Below, piece after piece: positions 37,498-47,652 of a stretch of 64,000 nt of DNA. The translations under genes and the position numbers were made by a program. The stretch spans positions 2,793,784 through 2,857,783 of the forward strand of contig NZ_DS022276.1 in the NCBI RefSeq assembly GCF_000153725.1. The letters run 5' to 3'. The DNA is from Salipiger bermudensis HTCC2601. Lineage in GTDB: Bacteria; Pseudomonadota; Alphaproteobacteria; Rhodobacterales; Rhodobacteraceae. The first letter of the stretch is position 1. The number at the start of each line of letters is the position of its first letter. The notes under the pieces are model-generated. The model ran no database searches. It saw nothing but the letters and a program-made list of their open reading frames with translations, and had not been told where the DNA came from.

Positions 37498-37950
37498 ATG
37501 AAACTCAACGGTATGCTTCTCAAGTCCACCGTCATTGCTGCCCTCGTCGCCGCGCCCGTCGCGCCGGTGATGGCTCAGACGATGCAGGACGATCCTGCCG
37601 CCACCGAGGCGCCGGCTCAGGCCGCGCCCGAAACCATGCCCGAGACCCCGTCGACAGGCTTCAGCGAGTACGAGCTGACCTCCTTCGTCGATGCGGCGAT
37701 GGAAGTGCAGGCGGTGCAGCAGGACTACATGGCCCAGATCGAGGCCGCGCCCGAGGATGCCGAGCGCCAGGCGCTGGTGCAGGAGGCACAGCAGGAGATG
37801 GCCAACGCGGTCGAGGAGACCGAGGGCATGGACGTGCAGACCTACAACGAGATCGGTCAGGCCGCCCAGACCAACCCCGAGCTCAACGAGCGTATCCTCG
37901 CGATGCTGCAGACCCGCCAGCAGGGCGGCGCAGAGACCATGACGGAATGA
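37498..37950 (+). CDS. DUF4168 domain secreted protein
   Basis: A 150-residue exported protein with a signal peptide (STVIAALVAAPVAPVMA) and a Gln/Glu/Ala-rich helical domain resembling DUF4168 (SEYELTSFVDAAMEVQAVQQDYMAQIEAAPEDAERQALVQEAQQEM...). The role of DUF4168 proteins is not established; they are periplasmic helical proteins. AAGGAG seven bases before the ATG supports the start. A strong terminator follows directly, so it is monocistronic. Confidence 0.85.
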   Translation: MKLNGMLLKSTVIAALVAAPVAPVMAQTMQDDPAATEAPAQAAPETMPETPSTGFSEYELTSFVDAAMEVQAVQQDYMAQIEAAPEDAERQALVQEAQQEMANAVEETEGMDVQTYNEIGQAAQTNPELNERILAMLQTRQQGGAETMTE

Positions 37951-37977
37951 TCCGGGACTGACAGTATGACAAAAGGG

Positions 37978-38004
37978 AAAGCCGCCCCTCGGGGCGGCTT
38001 TTTC
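37978..38004 (+). terminator. Rho-independent terminator after the DUF4168 gene
   Basis: AAAGCCGCCCC-TC-GGGGCGGCTTTTT: a perfect 11-bp stem with a T-run, 27 bp after the stop. Confidence 0.9.
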
Positions 38005-38007
38005 ATT

Positions 38008-38035
38008 GGCTTCACACAACATGATTTGTGAAGCC
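38008..38035. repeat. Perfect 9-bp inverted repeat
   Basis: GGCTTCACA (38008-38016) and TGTGAAGCC (38027-38035) flank a 10-bp spacer, immediately after the terminator. It is not followed by a T-run. It may be a regulator operator or a second hairpin; no gene starts here. Confidence 0.4.
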
Positions 38036-38148
38036 GCGCGATCGCCATCGTGGTGGGCGGGGCAGCGATTGGGCCTTGGCCTGCGGTCTTTATTCCGCGC
38101 GCACGACGTACAGCCGTTCGCTCACGCTTGAGGACAATTGCTCCTGTC

Positions 38149-38184
38149 GCCAAAGAGAAAGGGGCGCCCCGTGGGCGCCCCTTC
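38149..38184 (-). terminator. Rho-independent terminator of lepA
   Basis: On the minus strand a 10-bp stem (AGGGGCGCCC / GGGCGCCCCT, three-base loop) is followed by the T-rich tail CTTTCTCTTTGG, about 30 bp downstream of the lepA stop. Confidence 0.85.
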
Positions 38185-38210
38185 GCAAATCCAAACCTGG
38201 GCCGAAGACC

Positions 38211-40013
<1,803 letters not shown>

Positions 40014-40255
40014 GATTTGCTGGATATGCGGGTGTTTCGCTGGCCGGTCAAGGTGAGTTGTGGGCCTTGGGCGGGTCTTTTGGCGCTGCCCCGCCACAGA
40101 CTGAAGCAGGGCGCGGCTGCCGACCCGGTCGACGGCGCTTCTGACGGGCTGGTGAATTGAAACCGTGCACGGTTTCGGGCATCTTGTCGCAAAAGCTCCC
40201 GACAGAGCAGGGCGACAAGCCCGGGGGAGCGCCGAGCGGAAAAGGTGACAGGCGG

Positions 40256-40600
40256 ATGAAAGCGATTTCCTGTGTTTTGGCGCTGGCCCTCGTGGCCGGT
40301 TGTGGTGGCGGCGGTGGATCGTCCAACGATTACCGTGTCGTGCGGATGGCCAGCGGACCGGTGAGCAATGCGTGCAACAGCTCGCAGCGCAGCGCCCGCA
40401 ATCCCCAGCTGTGCGGATGTATCCAGGCGGCGGCGGATGTCGAACTGAGCGGCAGCGATCAGCGCCGCATGGTGCGCTTCTACGACGATCCGCACGAGGC
40501 ACAGGAGGTGCGCCAGTCGGACCGCGCCCGCGACGAGGAATTCTGGAAGCGCTACAGCGCCTTTGTGAACCGCGCCGAGAGCATGTGCACCGGGCTCTGA
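40256..40600 (+). CDS. Putative lipoprotein, conserved, unknown function
   Basis: A 114-residue protein with a lipoprotein signal ([16 protein letters not shown]; lipobox LVAGC) followed by a Gly/Ser spacer and a small Cys-containing domain: [25 protein letters not shown], then [26 protein letters not shown]. Four cysteines after the lipid-modified one could form disulfides. GGTGACAGG precedes the ATG. I believe it is a small family common in Rhodobacteraceae, but know no function. It is divergent from lepA. Confidence 0.78.
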   Translation: MKAISCVLALALVAGCGGGGGSSNDYRVVRMASGPVSNACNSSQRSARNPQLCGCIQAAADVELSGSDQRRMVRFYDDPHEAQEVRQSDRARDEEFWKRYSAFVNRAESMCTGL

Positions 40601-40776
40601 TCCACGGACAGCTTACTCTGGGAGGCGCCCCCCAGCGGGGAGGCGCCGCAGCAGCTTATGCACGGCCCCGGCGTTGGTCGATCAACGTCGAGCATGCCGC
40701 GCCCGTCTGACAGGCCGGGCTGGCCGCGGCTTTGGTCTTGGGGCGTCGCGCGCGCTTGATCGTCGTGGCTCGGAGC

Positions 40777-42090
40777 CTACGCCCCAGCAGCCGCCCGCGG
40801 GCTGCGGGCGCGCCCGAGTGGCAGCCGTGCCTCGGCGGCGCGGGCGTGGCCCTCCATGCCCTCGGCCCGGGCGATGCCGGCGCTGGCCCCTGCGAGATCC
40901 GGCAGGGCCTGGTCCTCGACCCGCTGCCAGGTCACGCATTTCAGGAACTTGTGCACCGAGAGACCGCCGGTATAGCGCGCCGCGCGGCCGGTGGGCAGCA
41001 CGTGGTTCGGACCCGCCGCCTTGTCGCCGAAGGCCACCGTGGTCTCGGCCCCGAGAAACAGCGAGCCATAGGCGCGCAGCCGCCCGCGCCACCAGTCGGG
41101 ATCGGCGGCCTGCACGTGCAGGTGCTCGGGCGCGTAGAGATCCGCCTGCGCCGCCATCGCCTCGCGGTTTTCGGCCAGCATGACCTCGCCGAGCGCCGCC
41201 CAGGCCTCGGCGGCGGCGCTGCGGTTGGGCTCGGGCAGGGTGGCGATGATGCGGGGCACCTCGCGCAGCACCGCCTCGGCGAGCGGCCTGTGGGTCGTGA
41301 CCAGCCACACCGGGGAATTGCCGCCATGCTCTGCCTGGCTGACTAGATCGAGCGCCACCGTCTGCGCGGAGGCGGTGGCGTCGGCGAGGATCATCGAATC
41401 CGTGGGGCCCGCCACCATGTCGATGCCGATCGGGCCGAAGAGCTGGCGCTTGGCCTCGGCCACGAAGGCATTGCCGGGCCCGACGAGGATGTCGGCCTCG
41501 GGCAGGTCGAACAGCCCCAGCGCCATCGCCGCGATCCCCTGCACCCCGCCCATGGCGAGCACCCGGTCCACGCCGGCCACGTGTATGGCGTGCAGGATCG
41601 CCGGGTGGGGCCCGTCCTTGCCCGGGGGCGTGCAGGCGATGACGCTCTCGACCCCGGCGGCGCGGGCGGTGGTCAGGCTCATCAGCGCCGAGGCGATATG
41701 GGCGTAGCGCCCGCCGGGCACGTAGGCCCCGGCACAGCCCAGCGGGATCAGCGTCTGTCCGGCGAAGAGCCCGGGGCGCAGCTCGGTCTCGAACTCGGTG
41801 ACAGAGGCGCGCTGTGCCTCGGCGAAGGCGCGGATATTGGCGTGGGCATAGGCGATGTCCTCAACCAGCGTCACCGGCAGCCGGCGCTGCGCCGTGACCA
41901 GCGCCTCCGGCGTGATCTCGGGGGGGCCGTCAGTTCTGTCGAGCCGGCGGGCATAGTCCCGCGCGGCATCCTCGCGCCCCGTGCGCAGCCGGGCGAGCAT
42001 GATCGCCACGGTGTCGGAAATGTCGGCGGCGCTCTGCGGCGGCAGGCCGGGGGCGGGTTTCAGCTGCTTGATCTGGGGGGCTTGGGACAT
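40777..42090 (-). CDS. Histidinol dehydrogenase family protein (HisD/HpsN-like paralogue)
   Basis: A zinc- and NAD-dependent dehydrogenase of the HisD family, 437 residues. It shows CAGAYVPGGRYAHIASALM, GGVQGIAAMA, VGPGNAFVAEAKRQLFG, GPTDSMILADATA, the zinc-ligand SQAEHG, YAPEHLHV and the late SVHKFLK. It is not near any histidine genes; instead a LysR gene is divergent, which suggests a catabolic paralogue such as the sulfopropanediol 3-dehydrogenase (HpsN) group rather than biosynthetic HisD. The extra C-terminal Arg/Ala-rich tail is atypical. Substrate not determined. Confidence 0.82.
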   Translation of the reverse strand: MSQAPQIKQLKPAPGLPPQSAADISDTVAIMLARLRTGREDAARDYARRLDRTDGPPEITPEALVTAQRRLPVTLVEDIAYAHANIRAFAEAQRASVTEFETELRPGLFAGQTLIPLGCAGAYVPGGRYAHIASALMSLTTARAAGVESVIACTPPGKDGPHPAILHAIHVAGVDRVLAMGGVQGIAAMALGLFDLPEADILVGPGNAFVAEAKRQLFGPIGIDMVAGPTDSMILADATASAQTVALDLVSQAEHGGNSPVWLVTTHRPLAEAVLREVPRIIATLPEPNRSAAAEAWAALGEVMLAENREAMAAQADLYAPEHLHVQAADPDWWRGRLRAYGSLFLGAETTVAFGDKAAGPNHVLPTGRAARYTGGLSVHKFLKCVTWQRVEDQALPDLAGASAGIARAEGMEGHARAAEARLPLGRARSPRAAAGA

Positions 42091-42122
42091 GACGGCAACG
42101 CTTGACCTTGAGGGGAGGGAGT

Positions 42123-42137
42123 TTCACAAAAGGTGAA
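42123..42137. promoter_or_regulatory. Palindromic candidate operator between the HisD paralogue and its LysR regulator
   Basis: TTCAC-AAAAG-GTGAA is a 15-bp interrupted palindrome in the divergent promoter region, the expected position for a LysR binding site. Binding is inferred. Confidence 0.5.
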
Positions 42138-42180
42138 TATCTGGGGCGCGGTCCGGCCGCGTCGGGGCGGGAGAGAACCG

Positions 42181-43149
42181 ATGGTGATGAAGGGCGTGAC
42201 GCTGCGCGGGCTCGAGGTGTTCGAGGCGCTGGCGGCGACCGGCTCGGTGGCGCAGGCGGCCGAGATGACCGGGCTGAGCCAGCCCGCGGTGAGCCAGCAG
42301 ATGCGCAACCTCGAGAGCGCGCTCGGCGCCGATCTGGTCGATCACGGCCGCCGCCCGATGCGGCTGACGCAGGCCGGGCGCTCGTTCCTGTTGCGCACCC
42401 AGTCGGTGCTGAGCCAGCTGCGGCTGGCGCAGAACGAGCTGACGGTCATGGACCTGACCCATCTCAGCACGTTGAACCTTGGGGTGATCGACGATTTCGA
42501 CAACGACCTGACGCCGAAGCTGGTCACCATCCTCGCCGAGAGCATGACGCGCTGCCGCTTCAAGCTGGTCACCGCGCCAAGCCACGAGATCGCGGAGGCG
42601 ATGGGCGAGCGCAAGCTCCACATCGCCATCGCCGCCAGCGCCGGCGGAGTCACCGACGGTGTCGTCGAGTACCCGCTGGTGCGCGATCCCTTCATCCTCG
42701 TCTGTGCCCGGGGCGCGCTGGCCGAGGCGGGCGGCGCGGATGCGCTGATGGGCGGGCTGCCGATGCTGCGCTACGATCGTGACCAGCTCATCGGGCGGCA
42801 GATCGAGGCGCATCTGAAACGCCAGAAGCTCGATTTCCCCGAGCGCTTCGAGATCGGCGCGCATCTGTCGCTGATGACGCTGGTGGCGCGCGGTGTCGGC
42901 TGGGGCATCACGACACCGCTGGGCTACATGCGGGCCGGGCGCTTCCATGACCAGATGGAGGCGCACCCGCTGCCCTTCAGCCCGTTCGCGCGCACCATCT
43001 CGCTGTTTGCTGCTGCCGACTGGAGCGACCGGGTGCCGCGCGACGTGGCGCGCACCATGCGCAAGCTGGTCTCGGAGCTGGTGATCGCACCGGCCTTGCG
43101 CCAGCTGCCGTGGCTCGAAGACGATCTGCGCGTTCTGGTCGGAGAGTAG
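42181..43149 (+). CDS. LysR family transcriptional regulator
   Basis: A LysR-type regulator of 322 residues: N-terminal winged helix-turn-helix (LRGLEVFEALAATGSVAQAAEMTGLSQPAVSQQMRNLESALG) followed by a co-inducer-binding domain (LNLGVIDDFDNDLTPKLVTIL, VARGVGWGITTPLGY). ATG 42181 is preceded by GGGAGAG; a GTG 48 bases upstream is less likely. It is divergent from the HisD paralogue with a palindrome between them, so it probably controls that gene in response to the enzyme's substrate. Confidence 0.9.
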   Translation: MVMKGVTLRGLEVFEALAATGSVAQAAEMTGLSQPAVSQQMRNLESALGADLVDHGRRPMRLTQAGRSFLLRTQSVLSQLRLAQNELTVMDLTHLSTLNLGVIDDFDNDLTPKLVTILAESMTRCRFKLVTAPSHEIAEAMGERKLHIAIAASAGGVTDGVVEYPLVRDPFILVCARGALAEAGGADALMGGLPMLRYDRDQLIGRQIEAHLKRQKLDFPERFEIGAHLSLMTLVARGVGWGITTPLGYMRAGRFHDQMEAHPLPFSPFARTISLFAAADWSDRVPRDVARTMRKLVSELVIAPALRQLPWLEDDLRVLVGE

Positions 43150-43168
43150 CGCGGGTGGCATCGGGACT

Positions 43169-43188
43169 CCTTTCTCTCGGGAGAAAGG
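43169..43188. terminator. Hairpin after the LysR gene
   Basis: CCTTTCTC and GAGAAAGG form a perfect 8-bp stem about 20 bp after the stop. No T-run follows, so it is a weak terminator candidate. A second stem (ACAGTTTC / GAAACTGT, 43244-43268) lies at the end of the convergent hydrolase gene. Confidence 0.4.
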
Positions 43189-43267
43189 GCGCATATGCCG
43201 AACGGATCAACCCTTGCGCGTGCGCATTTGAGAAACGGCCCGCACAGTTTCGGTTTTCCTGAAACTG

Positions 43268-44032
43268 TTAGTCCGTGGCTGCCAGATAGGCGCGCACCGC
43301 CGCCTCGAATTCGCGCGGTTTCTCGGCATGTAGCCAATGGCCGGCGCCGGGGATCTTGGCAGAGCGCGACTCGGGGAACAGCGCCTTGATGCGGGGGCGG
43401 TGCTCGGGTGTCACGTAGTCGCTCTCGCCACCGGACAGGAACAGGGTGGGGCCGTCGAAGCGGCCCTCGATCTCCGGGAAGCCGATGATCTTGGGCATCT
43501 CCTCGGCCAGCAGGTCGAGGTTCAGCTTCCAGCGCTTTTCCTTGATGTCGAGCGACTGGGTGAAGAACGAGCGCAGCGTCGGCTCGGGCACGTGTCGGGC
43601 AAGCTGGTCATTGGCATCCGAACGCTTCTCGACCGCGTCGAGATCCACCGCGCGCATCGCCTCGATATACTGGATCTGGCTGTGATCGTAGGCCACCGGC
43701 GCGATGTCGGCGAGGATCAGGCGGTTGACCAGCTCGGGCCGGGTCAGGGCCAGCACCATCGCCGCCTTGCCGCCCATCGAGTGACCAAGCACGTCGGCCT
43801 TGCCGCCATGCGCCTCGATCACCTCGGCCAGATCGCCGGCCATGTCCTCGTAGCCGTGGCGCTCGGTCCAGGGCGAGTCGCCGTGGTTGCGCTGGTCGAC
43901 CGCGATCACCTGCCGCTCGTCCGAGAGCCGCTTGGCGATGACGCCCCAGTTGCGCCCCGAGCCGTAGAGGCCGTGAACGATGAGAAGCGGCGGTTTCGCA
44001 CCTTCGGTGCCGTGCAAGATGGTGTTCAGCAT
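43268..44032 (-). CDS. Alpha/beta hydrolase (YbfF-like esterase)
   Basis: A cytoplasmic alpha/beta-hydrolase of 254 residues. It has the oxyanion segment IVHGLYGSGRNWG, DQRNHGDSPW, the nucleophile elbow GHSMGG, and the late GAGHWLHAEKP that supplies the catalytic histidine; the acid is probably in SGGESDYV. The pattern is closest to the YbfF/ABHD11-type esterases acting on short acyl (thio)esters. Substrate is unknown. It faces the LysR gene convergently and diverges from the next small gene. Confidence 0.88.
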   Translation of the reverse strand: MLNTILHGTEGAKPPLLIVHGLYGSGRNWGVIAKRLSDERQVIAVDQRNHGDSPWTERHGYEDMAGDLAEVIEAHGGKADVLGHSMGGKAAMVLALTRPELVNRLILADIAPVAYDHSQIQYIEAMRAVDLDAVEKRSDANDQLARHVPEPTLRSFFTQSLDIKEKRWKLNLDLLAEEMPKIIGFPEIEGRFDGPTLFLSGGESDYVTPEHRPRIKALFPESRSAKIPGAGHWLHAEKPREFEAAVRAYLAATD

Positions 44033-44154
44033 GGCCCGTTTCTAGGAGAGCGGCGGGGCAAAGGGAATGCCCGTGTTGCCGATCCGCGCGGTTTGCCCGG
44101 CTCCGTGCCCGCGCCCCCTTGCGCCGCCGTGCCAAATCAGGAGATCTGTGGCCC

Positions 44155-44535
44155 ATGTCGATGGATGGCGCACAGGAAACCAAGGCCGCGGTGGGGCGGC
44201 TCGACCGGCTCTTCGAGAGCCGGCTCAAGCTCACCCGGGGCGATTTCGACGCCCGTGCCGCCAAGGCGCGGCGCCGTCTGCCGCACAAGCTGCGCAAGGA
44301 TCTGACCCGGATCCTCGAGGCGCGGCGCTTTGCCGACCACCCCAAGCTCGCGCGCACCCTCGATGCGCCGTCGATCCGCGCCGCGGCGGGGCGGCTCGAG
44401 CGTCATCTCAATGCGGTCGATCTCGCCGATCAGCGCAAGGGGCGGATCCTCGGCGTCCTCGCCAGCATCATGGCGGGGATCATCGTCGTGGTCGCGCTGG
44501 TGGTGATCGTGCTGCGCTGGCGCGGCTTTATCTGA
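44155..44535 (+). CDS. Small C-terminally anchored membrane protein, unknown function
   Basis: A 126-residue protein with a charged, helical N-terminal part (LDRLFESRLKLTRGDFDARAAKARRRLPHKLRKDL) and one C-terminal membrane helix (VLASIMAGIIVVVALVVIVLRW), suggesting a tail-anchored or bitopic protein with a cytoplasmic domain. Start at ATG 44155, with AGGAG 12 bases upstream (somewhat far). I recognise no family. It is convergent with the Nudix gene, 20 bp apart. Confidence 0.7.
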   Translation: MSMDGAQETKAAVGRLDRLFESRLKLTRGDFDARAAKARRRLPHKLRKDLTRILEARRFADHPKLARTLDAPSIRAAAGRLERHLNAVDLADQRKGRILGVLASIMAGIIVVVALVVIVLRWRGFI

Positions 44536-44555
44536 GCGCACGGCAAGGCGACGGG

Positions 44556-45248
44556 TCAGTCCGGCAGCGCTGTTCCGTTGAGCCGCAGAAACAGGCTTTC
44601 CTCGTCATCGTTGCGGAAGAACGGCACCGAGGCGGGCGGACCGACCTCGTGGGCGCGGGCGGCGATCTCGGCCAGCACCACCTCGGTGATGAACGGCATG
44701 TCGAAATTGCGCAGCGCGTCGAGCCCGATCCATTGCAGGTGGCTGAGTTCGTCCGAAGCGGCGGAGAAATCGTCTGGATCGGTGGCCAGCGCCTCGGCGT
44801 CGACGAGGAAGAACCGCGCGTCGAAGCGCCGGGGACGGCCCGGAGGCGTGATGGCGCGGAACACGAACTGAAGCCCCGAGGCATCGGGCACGTGGCCGGT
44901 GGCTGCGAAGCTGCGCCAGTCGGCGGGCGGCTCGGCCCAGTCTCCGCGCGCGCCGAGAATCAGCCCGGTCTCTTCCCAGAGCTCGCGAATCGCCGCGACG
45001 GCCAGCGGGTGGGCGAGGCCCGCCGGGCTGTCCTCGCCGAGCCGGGTTTCGCAGAGCGCGGGCAGGGGGCGGCTCAGCGGCACCTGCGCATCCTCGGCAT
45101 CCACGGCGCCTCCGGGGAACACGAACTTGTTCGGCATGAAGGCCGCCTTGGCGCCACGCTGGCCCATGAGAATGCGCGGAGCAGTGGCACGGTCGCGCAT
45201 CACGATCACCGTCGCCGCGTTGCGGATTGCCGTCTTGTCCTGGGTCAT
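44556..45248 (-). CDS. Nudix hydrolase with extended Nudix box
   Basis: A 230-residue Nudix-fold pyrophosphohydrolase, probably acting on a nucleoside diphosphate derivative or CoA-type substrate. The box is split: FPGGAVDAEDA (G46-G47) is followed after about 35 residues by AAIRELWEETGL, where R88-E89-L90 and E92-E93 supply the metal site. An insertion at this place is known in the NUDT7/NUDT19-type branch. It lies 37 bp downstream of the DUF983 gene on the same strand, so they are likely co-transcribed. Confidence 0.88.
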   Translation of the reverse strand: MTQDKTAIRNAATVIVMRDRATAPRILMGQRGAKAAFMPNKFVFPGGAVDAEDAQVPLSRPLPALCETRLGEDSPAGLAHPLAVAAIRELWEETGLILGARGDWAEPPADWRSFAATGHVPDASGLQFVFRAITPPGRPRRFDARFFLVDAEALATDPDDFSAASDELSHLQWIGLDALRNFDMPFITEVVLAEIAARAHEVGPPASVPFFRNDDEESLFLRLNGTALPD

Positions 45249-45285
45249 CTGGTCTCCTGCCGGTGTGGCCGACCGTGCCTCGGGC

Positions 45286-45756
45286 CTAGAACCCGTACAT
45301 CCGGCGGGCCCATTGGAAGCCCACGATCGCCCCTTTCAGTCTGGGCAGAAGATAGAGGGACAAGCCGATGCAGCCAATGGAGAATATGGTGATCAGGATC
45401 AGCGGCTCGGGACGCCACGTCACGAAGACGATGTGCAGCGCCGGGGCCATGATGTGGCCGACGATCAGGATCGTGAGATAGGCCGGGCCGTCATCGGCAC
45501 GGTTGTGGTGCAGCTCCTGGCGGCAGACGGGGCAGTGGTCCCGCACCTTGAGATAGCTGCGCAAGAGCGGCCCCGAGCCGCAATTCGGGCAGCGCCCGCG
45601 AAAGCCGCGCCAGACCGCGGGCCAAGCGTCGCGCTCTTCGCCGGCATCGGCGCTGGTGTCGGGCGCGCCATCCAGCGGCGCGGCGGCCGGGTCGGTGGTC
45701 CTGACGTCCGAGGGCGGCTCTGCGGCGTCCTCACGGGTCGTGGTCGTGTCTTGCAT
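45286..45756 (-). CDS. DUF983 family membrane protein
   Basis: A 156-residue protein with a long acidic, Thr/Ala-rich N-terminus, two zinc-knuckle-like pairs (RGRCPNCGSG and HCPVCRQEL), and two C-terminal membrane helices (YLTILIVGHIMAPALHIVFV, LILITIFSIGCIGLSLYLL). This arrangement is typical for DUF983, whose function is unknown but which often sits near RNA or tRNA-processing genes. It heads a two-gene unit with the Nudix gene. Confidence 0.9.
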   Translation of the reverse strand: MQDTTTTREDAAEPPSDVRTTDPAAAPLDGAPDTSADAGEERDAWPAVWRGFRGRCPNCGSGPLLRSYLKVRDHCPVCRQELHHNRADDGPAYLTILIVGHIMAPALHIVFVTWRPEPLILITIFSIGCIGLSLYLLPRLKGAIVGFQWARRMYGF

Positions 45757-45911
45757 CGGTCTCCCTCGCTCCTCCCCCGAAGCGTGACGAAAGCTCTACG
45801 CTAACAGAAGTGCGCAGACTGTCCTTGCGGCGCCATGTCGCAAAGCAGTGTGGAGCGTGCACCTTTGCGCTGCAACCCGTGCCGTGGGACGGGAAGGGCG
45901 ACCCGCCATGA

Positions 45912-45945
45912 CAAAACGCCCGGCCGAGGGGCTCGACCGGGCGCT
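45912..45945 (-). terminator. Rho-independent terminator of the fasciclin gene
   Basis: On the minus strand CGCCCGG (ending 45937) pairs with CCGGGCG (to 45917), followed by TTTTGT. It lies 32 bp after the stop of the fasciclin gene. Confidence 0.85.
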
Positions 45946-45976
45946 TCGTATGGTTTTTGAGATGCCAGAGGGACGA

Positions 45977-46456
45977 TCAGCCCTCAGGCATCAGCACGGT
46001 GTCGATGGCGTGGATCACGCCGTTAGAGGCTTCCACATCCGGCATCACGATGGTGGCGTCGTTGACCATCGGTTCGCTCGAAAGATCGAATGTGACTTCG
46101 CCGCCTTCGATCGTGGTGGCAGTCATGCCATCGTCGAGATCTCCCGACATCACCGCACCCTCAATCACGTGGTAGGTCAGGATGTCGACCAGCTGGTCTT
46201 TGTTCTCGGGCATCAGCAGTTCGTCGAGGGTGCCCTCGGGCAGCGCCTCGAAGGCTGCATCGGTCGGTGCGAGCACGGTGAAGGGGCCTTCTCCCGAGAG
46301 GGTCTCGGCAAGGCCAGCGGCCTCGACGGCGGCCAGCAGCGTGGTGAAGTCGCCGGCCTCTTCCGCGACGGCAGGGATGGTTTCCATGTGGTGATCGGCA
46401 AGAACCGGGCTGGCAAGAACGGCTGCAGTGGCGGCGGTGGCGAAGAACATCTTCAT
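45977..46456 (-). CDS. Secreted fasciclin domain protein
   Basis: A 159-residue exported protein: signal peptide (MKMFFATAATAAVLASPVLA), then a single fasciclin (FAS1) domain with FTTLLAAVEAAGLAETL, GPFTVLAPTDAAFEALP, DILTYHVIEGAVMS and the C-terminal NGVIHAIDTVLMP. Such proteins mediate adhesion or act in the cell envelope. AAGGAAAA precedes the ATG at 46456. The gene has its own terminator and diverges from a LysR regulator with a palindrome between them. Confidence 0.93.
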   Translation of the reverse strand: MKMFFATAATAAVLASPVLADHHMETIPAVAEEAGDFTTLLAAVEAAGLAETLSGEGPFTVLAPTDAAFEALPEGTLDELLMPENKDQLVDILTYHVIEGAVMSGDLDDGMTATTIEGGEVTFDLSSEPMVNDATIVMPDVEASNGVIHAIDTVLMPEG

Positions 46457-46515
46457 CGTGATTTTCCTTTCGATTGCGCCCGTCAGGGACCATCCCCGGG
46501 GCTTGCCAAAAGACA

Positions 46516-46538
46516 TAGTCGCCACAGAATTTCGACTA
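46516..46538. promoter_or_regulatory. Palindromic candidate operator between the fasciclin gene and lysR
   Basis: TAGTCG (46516-46521) and CGACTA (46533-46538) flank 11 bp, a spacing and symmetry typical of LysR sites. It lies in the divergent promoter region. Confidence 0.45.
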
Positions 46539-46605
46539 CGCCGGATTATGAAATGCTCCGTTGCAGCTTAAAGCGCGATTTTGATGGAACCCGGAGGGAG
46601 CCGCT

Positions 46606-47508
46606 ATGGACAGCACCGAACTGAAGATCTTCATTGCCACTGCCGAGGAGGGCAGCTTTGCTGGCGCCGGACGGAAGCTGCAGATATCGCCAGCCTCGGT
46701 GACCCGTGCCATTGCCGCGCTTGAGGCTCGGCTTGAGGTGCGGCTCTTCACCCGGACCACCCGGCAGTGCCGACTGACCCTCGACGGCGAGCGCTTTCTT
46801 GAGCGCTGCGCGCCATTGGTGAGCGAGCTCGAAGACGCAGAGGACGAGATCCGCACCGGCCGCCTTGGTCCGAACGGAGCGCTGCGGGTGGCGGCGCCAC
46901 TGTCCTTCGGCCGCCGCCAGATCGCGCCACTGGTCACCGCCTTTCGAAGGAAATACCCCCAGATCTCGGTGCAACTCACGCTCTCCGACGAAAGCGATGA
47001 CTTGCTATGGCGCGAATACGATTGCGCACTGCGGGTCGGTCGCCCGACCAAGGGCGAATTCATCACGCGCCGCCTGCTCAAGGCGCGGCGCGTGGTCTGC
47101 GCCGCTCCACTTTACCTCGAGAACCGTGCCGCACCGCAGGTGCCCGACGATCTCGCAGAGCATCGCGGCATCGTGCTGATACGCGACGGCCAATTGCTCG
47201 ATCAGTGGATGTTCGAGATCGATGGCGTGATGCGCTCGGTGAGCGTGCCGGCGACTCTGGCAAGCAACAGCGGCGAGGTCACGCAGAGCTGGGCGCTGCA
47301 TGGCGAGGGAGTGGTGCTAAAATCAATCTGGGATGTGCAGGAGGATCTCGCAGAGGGCCGGCTGATGGAGCTGCTGCCGGATTACAGCGTCGACAATGCC
47401 GACATATTTCTTGTCTACCCGGCGCGTCGCTATGTGCCTTCGCGGACCCGTAGCTTCATCGACTTCCTCGCCGAAGCCTTCGCCGGGCCGGCGGGCCGCA
47501 TCGGCTGA
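46606..47508 (+). CDS. LysR family transcriptional regulator
   Basis: A 300-residue LysR-type regulator of the CrgA/DsdC-like branch: helix-turn-helix in LKIFIATAEEGSFAGAGRKLQISPASVTRAIAALEARL, RLFTRTTRQCRLTLDGERFLERC, then the effector domain (LRVAAPLSFGRRQIAPLV..., DCALRVGRP). GGAGG lies before the ATG at 46606. It is divergent from the fasciclin gene, which may be its target; effector unknown. Confidence 0.92.
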   Translation: MDSTELKIFIATAEEGSFAGAGRKLQISPASVTRAIAALEARLEVRLFTRTTRQCRLTLDGERFLERCAPLVSELEDAEDEIRTGRLGPNGALRVAAPLSFGRRQIAPLVTAFRRKYPQISVQLTLSDESDDLLWREYDCALRVGRPTKGEFITRRLLKARRVVCAAPLYLENRAAPQVPDDLAEHRGIVLIRDGQLLDQWMFEIDGVMRSVSVPATLASNSGEVTQSWALHGEGVVLKSIWDVQEDLAEGRLMELLPDYSVDNADIFLVYPARRYVPSRTRSFIDFLAEAFAGPAGRIG

Positions 47509-47652
47509 AGCGCACCGAGGGCATCGCTCTGGGGGCGCGAAAATCATTGGCCGTGAAAAATCTGCGACGGGATCTCTGCGCCAGCGCGTGAAAGGAACAG
47601 ATCGGCGGCCGATGGGGCGCCGGCGACCCGCGATAACAGGAGATCGCAGAAA

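Noticed and set aside
40601..40776. Terminator from the GGCGCC..GGCGCC repeat near 40625
   Set aside because: The stem is only six bases and no T-run follows on either strand.
47509..47652. ECF-type promoter (GGAAC) upstream of the EF-hand gene
   Set aside because: GGAAC is present near 47597 but I see no convincing -10 element at the right spacing.
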